Shown here: one piece after another, positions 53,918-62,119 of the stretch
Layout: the number at the start of each line of letters is the position of its first letter
Position numbering within the stretch: the stretch's first letter is position 1
Assembly: GCA_910587225.1 (NCBI GenBank)
Contig: CAJULT010000001.1
Span: forward strand, 51,786 to 115,785
Reading direction: 5' to 3'
Length of the DNA stretch: 64,000 nt
DNA from: an uncultured Christensenellaceae bacterium
GTDB lineage: Bacteria; Bacillota; Clostridia; Christensenellales; UBA1242
Notes under the pieces: model-generated
What the model saw: only the letters and a program-made list of their open reading frames with translations
Told to the model about the DNA's origin: nothing
Database searches by the model: none
Translations under genes and position numbers: made by a program

Positions 53918-54661
53918 ATGAAGTATATAGCAAGTTGCTCATTTGGAAAGGACAGCCTAGCGATGCTATTAAAAATTTTGGAACTTGGTTTACCACTAGA
54001 TGAAGTTGTTTATTGTGATATTCGATTTGACGAAAAATCTTTGAGTGGAGAAACGCCTGAAATGGCAGCATGGATTCCACAAGCAGAAAAAATACTTAAA
54101 GATAAGTTTAATGTAACAGTTAAACGCATTTCATCAAAATGGACTTTTAAGAGCCATTTCTATCGTGTAAAACGAAAGGGCAACCATATTGGAGATAACT
54201 ATGGTTTCCCTTATGTTGTGGGAGCATGGTGCAATTCTAGGCTTAAATTAGAGCCAATGAATAAATACATTAAACAGATTTTGAAAAGTGGCGAATCGGT
54301 AACTGAGTATATTGGCATTGCCAAAGATGAGCCAAAGAGATTGGAGCGTTACAAGAAACTTGAAACTGAAAAACACAAATATGTTACTCTTGCAGATTTC
54401 AACATTACAGAACTTGAAGCAATGGAGATTTGCAGAAAACATAATTTGTTAAGTCCAATTTATAAAAGCAGTTTTCGTGGTGGTTGTTGGTTTTGTCCAA
54501 AACAAAGTCTTAAGCAGTTGAAATGGCTTTACATGTATCATCCAGAGTTATGGCAAGAACTTAAAAATATGGAGAAAGATAGTCATAACACATTTAAGCC
54601 GAACATGACACTTGTTGAACTGGAAGAACGCTTTAAACAAGAGGTGAAAAATGGAAATTAA
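53918..54661 (+). CDS. PP-loop (PAPS reductase-like) phage protein
   Basis: 247 aa. The N-terminal P-loop CSFGKDSLAM is the pyrophosphate-binding motif of adenine nucleotide alpha hydrolases; GVPYVVGAW-type and ERYKKL segments follow, and FRGGCWFCPKQSLKQL near the end is the cysteine motif seen in phage PAPS-reductase-like proteins. Such proteins may act in nucleic-acid thiolation or modification rather than sulfate reduction. Next to two methylases, DNA or tRNA modification is plausible. Confidence 0.75.
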   Translation: MKYIASCSFGKDSLAMLLKILELGLPLDEVVYCDIRFDEKSLSGETPEMAAWIPQAEKILKDKFNVTVKRISSKWTFKSHFYRVKRKGNHIGDNYGFPYVVGAWCNSRLKLEPMNKYIKQILKSGESVTEYIGIAKDEPKRLERYKKLETEKHKYVTLADFNITELEAMEICRKHNLLSPIYKSSFRGGCWFCPKQSLKQLKWLYMYHPELWQELKNMEKDSHNTFKPNMTLVELEERFKQEVKNGN

Positions 54662-54917
54662 AGAAGTTACTATACCTGCTTGTGCAGAGCATCAAGGATT
54701 GTATTCTATCAAAGTAAAATTGCATTGGGTTTGTCCAGTGTGCAAAAAAGAGCGTGGAGAGATAGAAACTGTTCGCTCTTATGATGGCAGTCAAGTTCTC
54801 TTCTGTGATGGCTGGAAGAATCCTTGTGGACATGTTGACTACTACTGCGATGTTAGAAAAGAAGCAAAAGAGAATGGGTTAAATATAAACAAAGATGGAG
54901 GAGAAACTGACAAATGA
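54651..54917 (+). CDS. Small Cys-rich putative zinc protein (88 aa)
   Basis: Cysteines in CPVCKKE and the pattern CDGWKNPCGHVDYYC suggest one or two zinc sites. It overlaps the PP-loop gene by 11 nt and the following methylase gene by 4 nt. Unrecognised otherwise. Confidence 0.55.
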   Translation: MEIKEVTIPACAEHQGLYSIKVKLHWVCPVCKKERGEIETVRSYDGSQVLFCDGWKNPCGHVDYYCDVRKEAKENGLNINKDGGETDK

Positions 54918-55613
54918 ACTTCCATCTAATGTTTGAGCAAAGTGGAACTTTTAAAAATGTTCTGAAAGCACAAGGACACAATGCTTTTGACTATGACATT
55001 CTAAACGATTATGGCGAAACCGATTTTATCATTGATTTATTTGAACAAATAGATCAAGAGTATGACAACATTGTTCTCGGGGGGGGGTAGAACGACTATC
55101 TTCTCTAACATGAGGAAAGAAAATGATTTTATTATTGCATTCTTTCCTTGCACACACTTTTGCGATGCTAACGAACTTCAATATAGGTTATGGATTGGTG
55201 GAAAGAAAATTGACTATGACGAAAGGGCAGTGAAACGGCTTCTTGATCGCAATAAAGACCGAGCAAGGTATTTTGAATTATATTTAAAATTTACTTATAT
55301 CTGCAAAGTCAAAGGTATACCAACAATCATTGAGAATCCAGCAAGTAGTGGAAATAAAAATTACCTTGTTCAATTTTCGCCTATTGAAGTTGCTTGGCAC
55401 GAAAAAGATAGAAGTTTGTTTGGAGATCACTTTAAGAAGCCAACGAACTTCTTTGCAATAAATTTTGAAATGAAAGAGAACTTTATCATGTTTACACAAC
55501 ATAGTGGTATCAAAAGTATTTATGGTGATGCTCATGGTTGTAAAGAGAGAAGTGAAATAAGTTCTCTATACGCTCAAAATTTCTATGAAAGATTCTTAAA
55601 GAACAAAATTTAA
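54914..55613 (+). pseudogene. C5-type DNA methylase-like gene, frame broken at a G9 tract (off phase?)
   Basis: From ATG 54914 the frame reads NFHLMFEQSGTFKNVLKAQGHNAFDYDI (methylase motif I-like) and stops at a TAG after nine G (55079-55087). With eight G it would continue in frame as RTTIFSNMRKEND ... AFFPCTHFC (the PC of motif IV) ... IIENPASSGN ... to 55613, about 233 aa. So the two halves are one gene split by a one-base change in a homopolymer. Either a phase-off state, a true mutation, or a sequencing error. Confidence 0.7.
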
Positions 55614-55624
55614 AGGAGAAATTT

Positions 55625-55843
55625 ATGGTTGCATTGATTATTTTAACTGGATTTATTTATTTGATAAAGACATCAGAAGTATTAGCAATACCTTTGTTCT
55701 TAGTGTTTCTGATCTTAAAACTAACAAATGTTTTAGCATGGAGTTGGGTGTGCGTTTGTATACCTTTAATGGTATTCCCTATATTATTTATTCTGCAATT
55801 TTGCACAATCGCACTTATGACTTTCTGTGCTGAAAATGTTTAG
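55625..55843 (+). CDS. Small phage membrane protein (72 aa)
   Basis: Almost wholly hydrophobic, two to three membrane helices (VALIILTGFIYLI, IPLFLVFLILKL, MVFPILFILQFCTIALM). AAAGGAGAAATTT upstream. Function not known. Confidence 0.55.
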   Translation: MVALIILTGFIYLIKTSEVLAIPLFLVFLILKLTNVLAWSWVCVCIPLMVFPILFILQFCTIALMTFCAENV

Positions 55844-55855
55844 AGGAGAGGAAAT

Positions 55856-56074
55856 ATGGGGGATATTGTTAAGTTTACAGATATGACAAGTTATCCATAT
55901 TATGATGAAACTTTTGAAAATATCGGTGTAGTTCAATATGCTGGCAATCACTTTTATATAACAAATAGAAATGCTGTTGATATGGAAGATTTAGTTGATG
56001 AAAGAGATAACACTATGAATTGTGAAGTTATTGGTAACATTTTTGACAATCCAGAACTTTTGGAGGGAGTATGA
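55856..56074 (+). CDS. YopX-like C-terminal domain protein (72 aa)
   Basis: The end NCEVIGNIFDNPELLEGV is the typical close of YopX-family phage proteins (CEVIGNIYDNPELL). The N-terminal part is short compared with full YopX. AGAGGAGAGGAAAT upstream. Overlaps the rtcB start by 4 nt. Role unknown. Confidence 0.6.
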   Translation: MGDIVKFTDMTSYPYYDETFENIGVVQYAGNHFYITNRNAVDMEDLVDERDNTMNCEVIGNIFDNPELLEGV

Positions 56075-57192
56075 AAAATTTAAAAATATTTACAACTAAC
56101 ATTGAACAAAAAGCAAGAGATCAGATTGACTTGCTTTTGGAACAAGATGCTTTCAAAAATTGTAAAGTTCGTATTATGCCAGATGTTCACGCTGGGGCTG
56201 GCTGTGTTATTGGCTTTACTGCTGACTTGGGCGACAAAGTTATTCCAAATGTAGTTGGTGTTGACATTGGCTGTGGGATGGCGTGGTGCATAACAGAGTT
56301 AAAAGAAAAAGATATTGACCTTAAAGCACTTGACGAGTATATACGCCAGAATATACCAAGTGGAATGTGTGTGCGTTTATTTGCTTTGCAAAGTCCTATC
56401 GACCTAAAACAATTATATTGTTACAGCGAACTTAAAAATGTTGATGGCTGGCTTGATAAGTCTATGGGAACTCTTGGTGGTGGAAACCACTTTATTGAAA
56501 TTGATAAAGACATTGATGGTAACATAATTTTTGTGGTTCATACTGGAAGCCGAAATCTTGGTAAACAAGTATGCGACATCTACCAGAAGAAAGCCATTGA
56601 GCATTGTTCTTATAGAGAGGAAATGCTGAAGGAGAAATCTCACACAATAACATCTCTTAAAATGGCTGGCTTGCAAAAAGCCATTCCAAGTGCATTAAAA
56701 CAGATTGAGGACAAATATAAGGATAGAACCAAATTACCGAAAGACCTATGCTATATTGAGGGTGAAGAGCGTGAACATTATCTACATGACATGCGTTTGT
56801 GTCAGCAATGGGCAGTTTACAATCGAAATGTGATTATTCAAACTCTATTGCATGGTGCGAAAGCGATGGGGAAATCTGGCATTATACACCACACAATACA
56901 CAACTATATTGGCGATGACAATATAGTTCGTAAGGGAGCAATCTCTGCTTATCAAGACGAATATGTGCTTATACCAATCAATATGCGAGATGGTTGCATT
57001 ATTGGCCGTGGCAAGGGGAATAAAGACTGGAATTTTTCTGCTCCACATGGTGCAGGTAGAATTATGTCAAGAAATGAAGCAAGAGCAAAATTGAACCTAA
57101 AAGACTACGAAGATGCTATGATTAGTATTTATACCACATCAGTATGTAAAGACACTATAGATGAAGCACCGATGGCATATAAGCCTAACTGA
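56071..57192 (+). CDS. rtcB: RtcB-family RNA ligase
   Basis: 373 aa. RtcB joins 2',3'-cyclic phosphate or 3'-phosphate ends to 5'-OH ends using GTP and Mn. Motifs: MPDVHAGAGCVIGF, VVGVDIGCGM (metal-binding Asp and Cys), GTLGGGNHFIE, VHTGSRNLGK, and the guanylation histidine in APHGAGRIMSR. All are intact, so it should be active, in a compact form. A phage copy would repair tRNAs or rRNA cut by host anticodon nucleases. Confidence 0.92.
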   Translation: MKNLKIFTTNIEQKARDQIDLLLEQDAFKNCKVRIMPDVHAGAGCVIGFTADLGDKVIPNVVGVDIGCGMAWCITELKEKDIDLKALDEYIRQNIPSGMCVRLFALQSPIDLKQLYCYSELKNVDGWLDKSMGTLGGGNHFIEIDKDIDGNIIFVVHTGSRNLGKQVCDIYQKKAIEHCSYREEMLKEKSHTITSLKMAGLQKAIPSALKQIEDKYKDRTKLPKDLCYIEGEEREHYLHDMRLCQQWAVYNRNVIIQTLLHGAKAMGKSGIIHHTIHNYIGDDNIVRKGAISAYQDEYVLIPINMRDGCIIGRGKGNKDWNFSAPHGAGRIMSRNEARAKLNLKDYEDAMISIYTTSVCKDTIDEAPMAYKPN

Positions 57193-57407
57193 AAAGCGAT
57201 TATGAATTATTACAAAAAACATATATAGGAACTTGTGCGACTTATAAAGATGACCACAAAGAACTGATAACCCAACTCAAATCCAACACCAAGCAAGTCT
57301 GCGAGAAGATTAGAGAAAATATAGAAAATCATAAAATTACTTGTTATTTAGATTTAATGAACTTTTTAGACCAAATCGAGAGGGGTGAAAACAATGTTAA
57401 AGATTAA
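57189..57407 (+). CDS. Possible CTG-initiated small gene (72 aa)
   Basis: The 200-nt space after rtcB is open in one frame from CTG 57189 (overlapping the rtcB stop) to TAA 57405: KSDYELLQKTYIGTCATYKD, HKELITQLKSNTKQVCEKIREN, NFLDQIERGENNVKD. Composition is protein-like and the end overlaps the next gene, as is usual here. There is no ATG/GTG/TTG start or ribosome binding site, so it may be a rare-start coupled gene or a decayed one. Confidence 0.4.
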   Translation: MKSDYELLQKTYIGTCATYKDDHKELITQLKSNTKQVCEKIRENIENHKITCYLDLMNFLDQIERGENNVKD

Positions 57408-57633
57408 AGACAGCGTCGATTTGAAAGAACTGGAAAAGTTTGGATTTGTGGAAGATGATGATTGGTATTGTTTTAAGTCAACAGGATATGGAGAAATTAC
57501 TATTCACATATCAAGCAGAACAATAAACTTTGAAGATGAGTGGTATGGAAGTGATTTTGATAAACCGATGGAAACTTTCTTTGACATAATCCAAGCAGGA
57601 CTGGTGGAAAAAGTGGAGGAGAAGAATAAATGA
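57394..57633 (+). CDS. Phage protein of unknown function (79 aa)
   Basis: ATG 57394 with GAGAGGGG upstream. Acidic and beta-rich (KFGFVEDDDWYCFKST, ITIHISSRTINFEDEWYG), small and soluble. Overlaps the next gene by 4 nt. Not recognised. Confidence 0.55.
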   Translation: MLKIKDSVDLKELEKFGFVEDDDWYCFKSTGYGEITIHISSRTINFEDEWYGSDFDKPMETFFDIIQAGLVEKVEEKNK

Positions 57634-57947
57634 AATCTTATGTAATAAAGACGAAGAATGACACATATATCTCAATGGATGATGAATCTGAAGAAGTGTT
57701 TGGAGTGAAAGAAATACGACATGCAACTATCATCAATTCGAAAGAAGAGGCAGAATATCTTAGTAAGGAACTAAAAAAGTATTTAGATTTAGAAGATGAG
57801 TGTGAAGTTGTTCAAGTAGAGATCATGGAAACCGAGCAAATTGTTGGTATACTTGACAAAATAGACCGACAACTTCCAGCAGAACAATCATTCTTGAAGG
57901 GGTATATTCGTGGTGTTAAAGATAGACTAAAATCAGGCACATTTTAA
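57630..57947 (+). CDS. Phage protein of unknown function (105 aa)
   Basis: Starts at the ATGA overlap. Beta-rich N-terminus (SYVIKTKNDTYISMDDESEEVFG), then helical (INSKEEAEYLSKELKKYLDLED), acidic. Last gene of the early/middle cluster before the non-coding gap. Not recognised. Confidence 0.55.
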   Translation: MKSYVIKTKNDTYISMDDESEEVFGVKEIRHATIINSKEEAEYLSKELKKYLDLEDECEVVQVEIMETEQIVGILDKIDRQLPAEQSFLKGYIRGVKDRLKSGTF

Positions 57948-57980
57948 TAAAAAACTCTAAAAAACAAGTGAAAAAAAGTA

Positions 57981-58020
57981 AAAATAGTTAAAAACAATTA
58001 AAAATAGTTAAAAACAATCA
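57981..58020. repeat. Tandem 20-bp AT-rich repeat
   Basis: Two adjacent 20-bp copies built on AAAATAGTTAAAAACAAT, differing at one base. It lies in the 253-nt gap between the middle genes and the terminases, next to a promoter. Could be protein-binding iterons or an origin element; that is speculative. Confidence 0.6.
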
Positions 58021-58060
58021 CTTTCAAACACTTGTAATACACCTGTATAGTGTGCTATGC

Positions 58061-58128
58061 TATAATTGTCGCAGAAAAGACTAAAATAGATAAAAAGAAG
58101 CAGAGAGAACGATCCTGTTTCTTTTTTT
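58061..58128 (+). ncRNA. Candidate small phage RNA (promoter plus terminator ~55 nt apart)
   Basis: Extended -10 TGC-TATAAT (58058-58066) without a good -35, then ~30 nt, then the hairpin AGAAGCAG / CTGTTTCT (58096-58120) with seven T. The unit would make a ~55-nt RNA with no reading frame. It is followed by AT-rich spacer up to the small terminase ribosome binding site (AAGGAGG, 58189-58195). Confidence 0.45.
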
Positions 58129-58200
58129 ATATATTTTTTTTCTTTTAATTATATATAAAATATTAAATTATAAAAATTATAATTCTCAAGGAGGTTATAT

Positions 58201-58692
58201 GTGAAAACTGAAAATAAAGATATTGAGACTCTAACTGATAAACAGAAAGCGTTTTGTTTAGAGTATCTATTAGACTTCAATGCCACACAGGCTGCTATAA
58301 GAGCAGGTTATAGTAAGAAAACAGCAAGACAACAAGCACAAGTTCTCTTGACAAAACTTGACATACAAAATTATATCAAGGATATCTCTGGCAAGACTGA
58401 GAAAAAGAAGATAATGGATGTTCAAGAGATTCAAGAGAGACTTACTGCACTTGCTAGGGGAGAAGTTGAAGAAGATGTTGTTGTTACTGAGAATATTGGA
58501 GACTTCACGAGTCAAGCAAGGGTTGTTAAGAAAATAGTTGGAGCAAAGGATCAAGTTAAGGCATTAGAACTTCTAGGAAAGGCTAATGCTTTATTTATTG
58601 AAAAGGTTGATGCATCAGTCAAGAATGATAGTCAAGATTTATTGAGAAGATATCTAGAGGAGGCAAAACATGGCACGCTTACTAAAAAATAA
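58201..58692 (+). CDS. Phage terminase small subunit
   Basis: 163 aa. GTG start at 58201 with CAAGGAGGTT upstream. Typical TerS N-terminal HTH: LTDKQKAFCLEYLLDFNATQAAIRAGYSKKTARQQAQVLL. The middle helical region ends in AKDQVKALELLGKANALF. Recognises the packaging site. Confidence 0.93.
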   Translation: MKTENKDIETLTDKQKAFCLEYLLDFNATQAAIRAGYSKKTARQQAQVLLTKLDIQNYIKDISGKTEKKKIMDVQEIQERLTALARGEVEEDVVVTENIGDFTSQARVVKKIVGAKDQVKALELLGKANALFIEKVDASVKNDSQDLLRRYLEEAKHGTLTKK

Positions 58693-58852
58693 AAAAATGA
58701 AGATTGAAAGAAAATATAAGCGTCTTATAGGTCAAACCATAGATAGAATGAAAGATAACACTTGGGATGAACTTATGGTGGAACTCAACAAACTCAAAGC
58801 ACAAATGAAAGAAGAGTTTGAAAAGGCAGGAATATTCTTGAGTGAAAATTAG
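58670..58852 (+). CDS. Small basic helical phage protein (60 aa)
   Basis: Lies between the two terminase genes, overlapping both. Basic start (ARLLKNKKMKIERKYKRLIG) and amphipathic helix (WDELMVELNKLKAQMKEEFEK). GAGG upstream. Unknown, maybe a DNA-binding packaging factor. Confidence 0.55.
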   Translation: MARLLKNKKMKIERKYKRLIGQTIDRMKDNTWDELMVELNKLKAQMKEEFEKAGIFLSEN

Positions 58853-60209
58853 AGATATTATCTGGACTCCAAAGATGCAAGCACTTATGGCAGATGATTC
58901 TCAAATACTTCTGCTTGCTGGTGCTACTGGTTGCTCTAAATCACTTGTAGCAGGTCATAAGTTTGCTGACTGGCTCTTAAATGCTCCTAAGGAAGAAACG
59001 CAGTTTTATATCATTTGCGAGAACATGGGAACAGGTGTCAGAAATATCTTGCAAAACAAAGATAGTTTCTATAACTTGTTTGACTTTTGCAGAGAAGAAT
59101 ATAAAGCAGCAAAGGAAGGTGGTATACAATTTATCTTTCATGGACTACATGGAGATAAGACAGTATACATTGTTGGTGCAGACAATAAGAATGCTTGGTC
59201 TAAGATTCTTGGATCTAATCCAGATGGGTTATGGCTTGAAGAGTTGTCAGTATTACACATTGACTGCATAAGAGAAGCGTTTGGTCGTGCATTGTCAAGA
59301 CGATGCAAACTTATCGCAACAACAAATGGTGGACTTCCAACACAAGAGTTTTATACTGAGTTCATGAATCATGCAAAGGTTATGTTTAAAGACACTGTTC
59401 CAGCAATCGAACTTGCAGAGATGATTGAAGATAAACCTTATATGCATTATTATCACTTCAACATGGAAGATGATGCACCACACTTGACTGAAGAAGAAAA
59501 AGATAAATTGAAAGAGTTGTATCCACGCAACTCTTTTTATTATTACTCAAAGATACTTGGTTGTCGTGGGTTTGTCAAAGGTGCTGCTTATGCTCAACTT
59601 ATGGACAAGAAAATACACCTTAGAGACTTTGAAGATATAAATCTTAACAATCTTCAAGAGATTATGCTTTGCCTTGATATTGGCTCAAATAAAGACATTT
59701 CAAGGACTGATAAGGCATCCACCATTGCAACTCTTATTGGTTTCTCAAGAGGATATCAAAGAATTATTGTTCTTGAGTGTTGGAAGATTCCAGCATATAG
59801 CCATGACGAAATTATAAAGCAATGCGAAGAGAAGATTGAGTGGTGGTGGGTTAGATACATGCACAAGTTTAAAAAGATACGCATTGACTCTGCTGAAAGT
59901 ATCTTAATAAACACTTGGAGAGAAAGAAATAGATTCTCCACACTTGACATAAGAGGCTCTATTAAGCATGTAGCAGGTCAAATAGACTTGGTTAGCAGAT
60001 GTCAATTAAAACAACAACTATTGGTGCAAGAACGCCTGATATGGAGTTCTCATGCCATAGATTCATACAATGCACACACAAGAATATTACTTGACGAAGA
60101 TGGTGCAGAACTTGACTTAAGTGTTCAAGACAACGATATAGGCGATAGTTTGACTTATGGTCTTACTGAGAATTGGAACTATATCACAAAACAAATAAGT
60201 AGGAGGTAA
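58842..60209 (+). CDS. Phage terminase large subunit
   Basis: 455 aa, GTG start in a short overlap. ATPase: Walker A-like LLLAGATGCSKSLV, Walker B GLWLEELSV; nuclease: LCLDIGSNKDISRTDKAS (first Asp) and IRIDSAESI. ATP-driven DNA packaging motor and headful/cohesive-end nuclease. All motifs are intact, in contrast to the capsid operon at 15-22 kb, which has no such gene. Confidence 0.92.
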   Translation: MKIRDIIWTPKMQALMADDSQILLLAGATGCSKSLVAGHKFADWLLNAPKEETQFYIICENMGTGVRNILQNKDSFYNLFDFCREEYKAAKEGGIQFIFHGLHGDKTVYIVGADNKNAWSKILGSNPDGLWLEELSVLHIDCIREAFGRALSRRCKLIATTNGGLPTQEFYTEFMNHAKVMFKDTVPAIELAEMIEDKPYMHYYHFNMEDDAPHLTEEEKDKLKELYPRNSFYYYSKILGCRGFVKGAAYAQLMDKKIHLRDFEDINLNNLQEIMLCLDIGSNKDISRTDKASTIATLIGFSRGYQRIIVLECWKIPAYSHDEIIKQCEEKIEWWWVRYMHKFKKIRIDSAESILINTWRERNRFSTLDIRGSIKHVAGQIDLVSRCQLKQQLLVQERLIWSSHAIDSYNAHTRILLDEDGAELDLSVQDNDIGDSLTYGLTENWNYITKQISRR

Positions 60210-60211
60210 AT

Positions 60212-60466
60212 ATGCGAGTAAACATTATCAAAGGCAATATTAGGAATGTTGTTGAAGAAGAGCAATTTGAGAAGTTATACAAGCCTAATGGGTGGCGACT
60301 AGATATAAACGAAGATAACTCAAGCAAAGAGCCACAAATACCTTTGGAATTACTCCATACCGAAAGTGAAGTTAAAAATTATATCAAGATGACAAAGAAA
60401 CAGCCAAAACATTTTAATGATGGTTTATTCTATAGTGATCTTGAAGTTAGTGAGGGAAGCCGATGA
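60212..60466 (+). CDS. Small phage protein before portal (84 aa)
   Basis: AGGAGGTAAAT upstream. Starts with strand-like RVNIIKGNIRNVVEEEQFEKLYKPNGWRLD, then an acidic disordered-looking stretch. Overlaps the portal gene at ATGA. Short proteins starting like this occur as structural or accessory proteins near phage head genes. Unknown. Confidence 0.55.
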   Translation: MRVNIIKGNIRNVVEEEQFEKLYKPNGWRLDINEDNSSKEPQIPLELLHTESEVKNYIKMTKKQPKHFNDGLFYSDLEVSEGSR

Positions 60467-62028
60467 CAAATTATAAATTTAATATGAAGAATAAGCCAGT
60501 GCTAGATGATACAAGATCAGCACTGATATATCAATTTAACCTTGCACAAAATATGGCATTGTTAAGCAATGATCCTGTTGTTATAAGGAACTTCTACAGA
60601 GAAGGTGTAGCAAAGTTATTGCAAGATAAATGGATTTCAGCGAATGTCAAAGATAAGTTTATGGCTCAAAGCATAGATGGACAAGCATTTGTTTATTTTG
60701 GTATTTGTCCTATGATTGTTCAAGGAAAGGTTAATCTTGTTGCTTCTAACGGATTTAAGTGTGCAAGTAACAACAAGGCAATAGATGACAAGTTAAATGA
60801 GTTTATTGACAATGCTTGTTTGAATGCAAGGTTTGCAGAAGGAGTATATCTTGAGAGTGGATTAGGAGATTTCCTTTATAGGCTTTCTTATGATCCTAAG
60901 ACAAGTGATAAACCACTTATTGATGTTATTGAACCACAGAATTTTGAAGTCAATTACTCAAGAGGACATATCAAATCATTTGTTATCAAAGTGCCTTCTT
61001 CTGACAATGAAGGCTATGAACTAAGAGAAATATATTATAAAAACATGAATGGCGATGTGTGTATAGCATATCGCTTTTATTATGACAACAAATATGTTGA
61101 TCCTAGTGATAAAAGTCTTGTGGAACAATGTATGTTGCACTTTGATAGAGAGTTAGATCTTAGAGAAAAGGTTTTGCCTTTCAAAGATTTCCCTATCGTA
61201 TTCAAGAAGAATGCTAACTCAAATCAACTCTATAAAGGCGAAAGAGGTGTGCCAGACATTCAAGGACTTGACACAATCGAAGATGCACTTACTGAATCAA
61301 TAAGCGATTTGGTAGATGCAATTCGTAAAGGTGGTATTAAAGAGTATATTGATGAAAGCCTTGTGCCTTCAGATGTTGATGGGCATGATTTAAAAGTAAA
61401 TCACTTCAATAAAACTGTTATCACTACAAAGGGTGCTGCTAATCCTGCCAATCCTAAAACGCTCTGGCAAGTTACACAAGGTGATATTAAGTGGGAGTCT
61501 TATACAAAGACTATTCAAAATCTTATGTCTATTGCAATCAACAAAGCAGGACTTGCTCCAACAACTCTTGGACTTACTGGACTTGAGAGCATCAATAGTT
61601 CTGCTGAAAGCCAAGAGGCAAGAGAAAAGACAAGTTTGAGAACAAGAGAGTTATGTTTGATCACTTGGGAGAAAACTCTTAAAGAACTTCTTAACAAATA
61701 TCTTCAAATGCTTGATTACATTGATGGCACTGAGATATTTGATTATTCAAGTTTGATTAAGATCTCGTTTGACGACTATATCAGTCCAAGCATTGAGAAT
61801 GTTACTGAAGTGTTGGCAAATCAAGTTATGGCTGGTTTGAAATCACAAAAACACGCTATTAAAGACTTGAATGACGATTACACCGATGAAGATGCCGACA
61901 ATGAATTACTTGATATTATGTCAGAAAGAGGGCAACCAGTCTTGCAAGGTGGTGAGCCTTCTGCTGATATGAATATGGAGAATAACACTCCTAAAAATGT
62001 TAATTTAGAGAATAGTAACTCGTTATAA
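60463..62028 (+). CDS. Phage portal protein
   Basis: 521 aa. Pattern of siphophage-type portals: N-terminal helix with YREGVAKLLQDKW, WISANVKDKFMAQSIDG, then DGQAFVYFGICP, the stem-helix region LYKGERGVPDIQGLDTIEDALTE, and helical C-terminus with ESINSSAESQEAREKTSLRTR. It follows the large terminase by two genes. The last ten codons are repeated in degenerate form downstream of the stop (61999-62100). Confidence 0.88.
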   Translation: MTNYKFNMKNKPVLDDTRSALIYQFNLAQNMALLSNDPVVIRNFYREGVAKLLQDKWISANVKDKFMAQSIDGQAFVYFGICPMIVQGKVNLVASNGFKCASNNKAIDDKLNEFIDNACLNARFAEGVYLESGLGDFLYRLSYDPKTSDKPLIDVIEPQNFEVNYSRGHIKSFVIKVPSSDNEGYELREIYYKNMNGDVCIAYRFYYDNKYVDPSDKSLVEQCMLHFDRELDLREKVLPFKDFPIVFKKNANSNQLYKGERGVPDIQGLDTIEDALTESISDLVDAIRKGGIKEYIDESLVPSDVDGHDLKVNHFNKTVITTKGAANPANPKTLWQVTQGDIKWESYTKTIQNLMSIAINKAGLAPTTLGLTGLESINSSAESQEAREKTSLRTRELCLITWEKTLKELLNKYLQMLDYIDGTEIFDYSSLIKISFDDYISPSIENVTEVLANQVMAGLKSQKHAIKDLNDDYTDEDADNELLDIMSERGQPVLQGGEPSADMNMENNTPKNVNLENSNSL

Positions 62029-62100
62029 AAGGCTAATTTAAGTGTAGCACTTATCAAATGCTAATTTGGAGTATAGCACTCTTTTAAAGGCTAAATAACT
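61999..62100 (+). repeat. Degenerate tandem repeat of the portal gene 3' end
   Basis: A ~30-nt unit, (G/A)(T/C)TAATTT(A/G)(G/A)AG...TAG..ACT...TTAAA, occurs at about 62002-62029 (end of the portal frame), 62032-62058 and 62060-62087, with a remnant to 62100. The coding copy gives NLENSNSL; the third copy, read in the matching frame, gives ANLEYSTLL. So the tail of the gene was amplified and now sits after the stop codon. Confidence 0.6.
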
Positions 62101-62119
62101 TAAAAATGGAGAAGAAACA

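Noticed and set aside
57981..58020. CRISPR-like repeat
   Set aside because: Two directly adjacent 20-mers without spacers and no cas genes; a simple tandem repeat.
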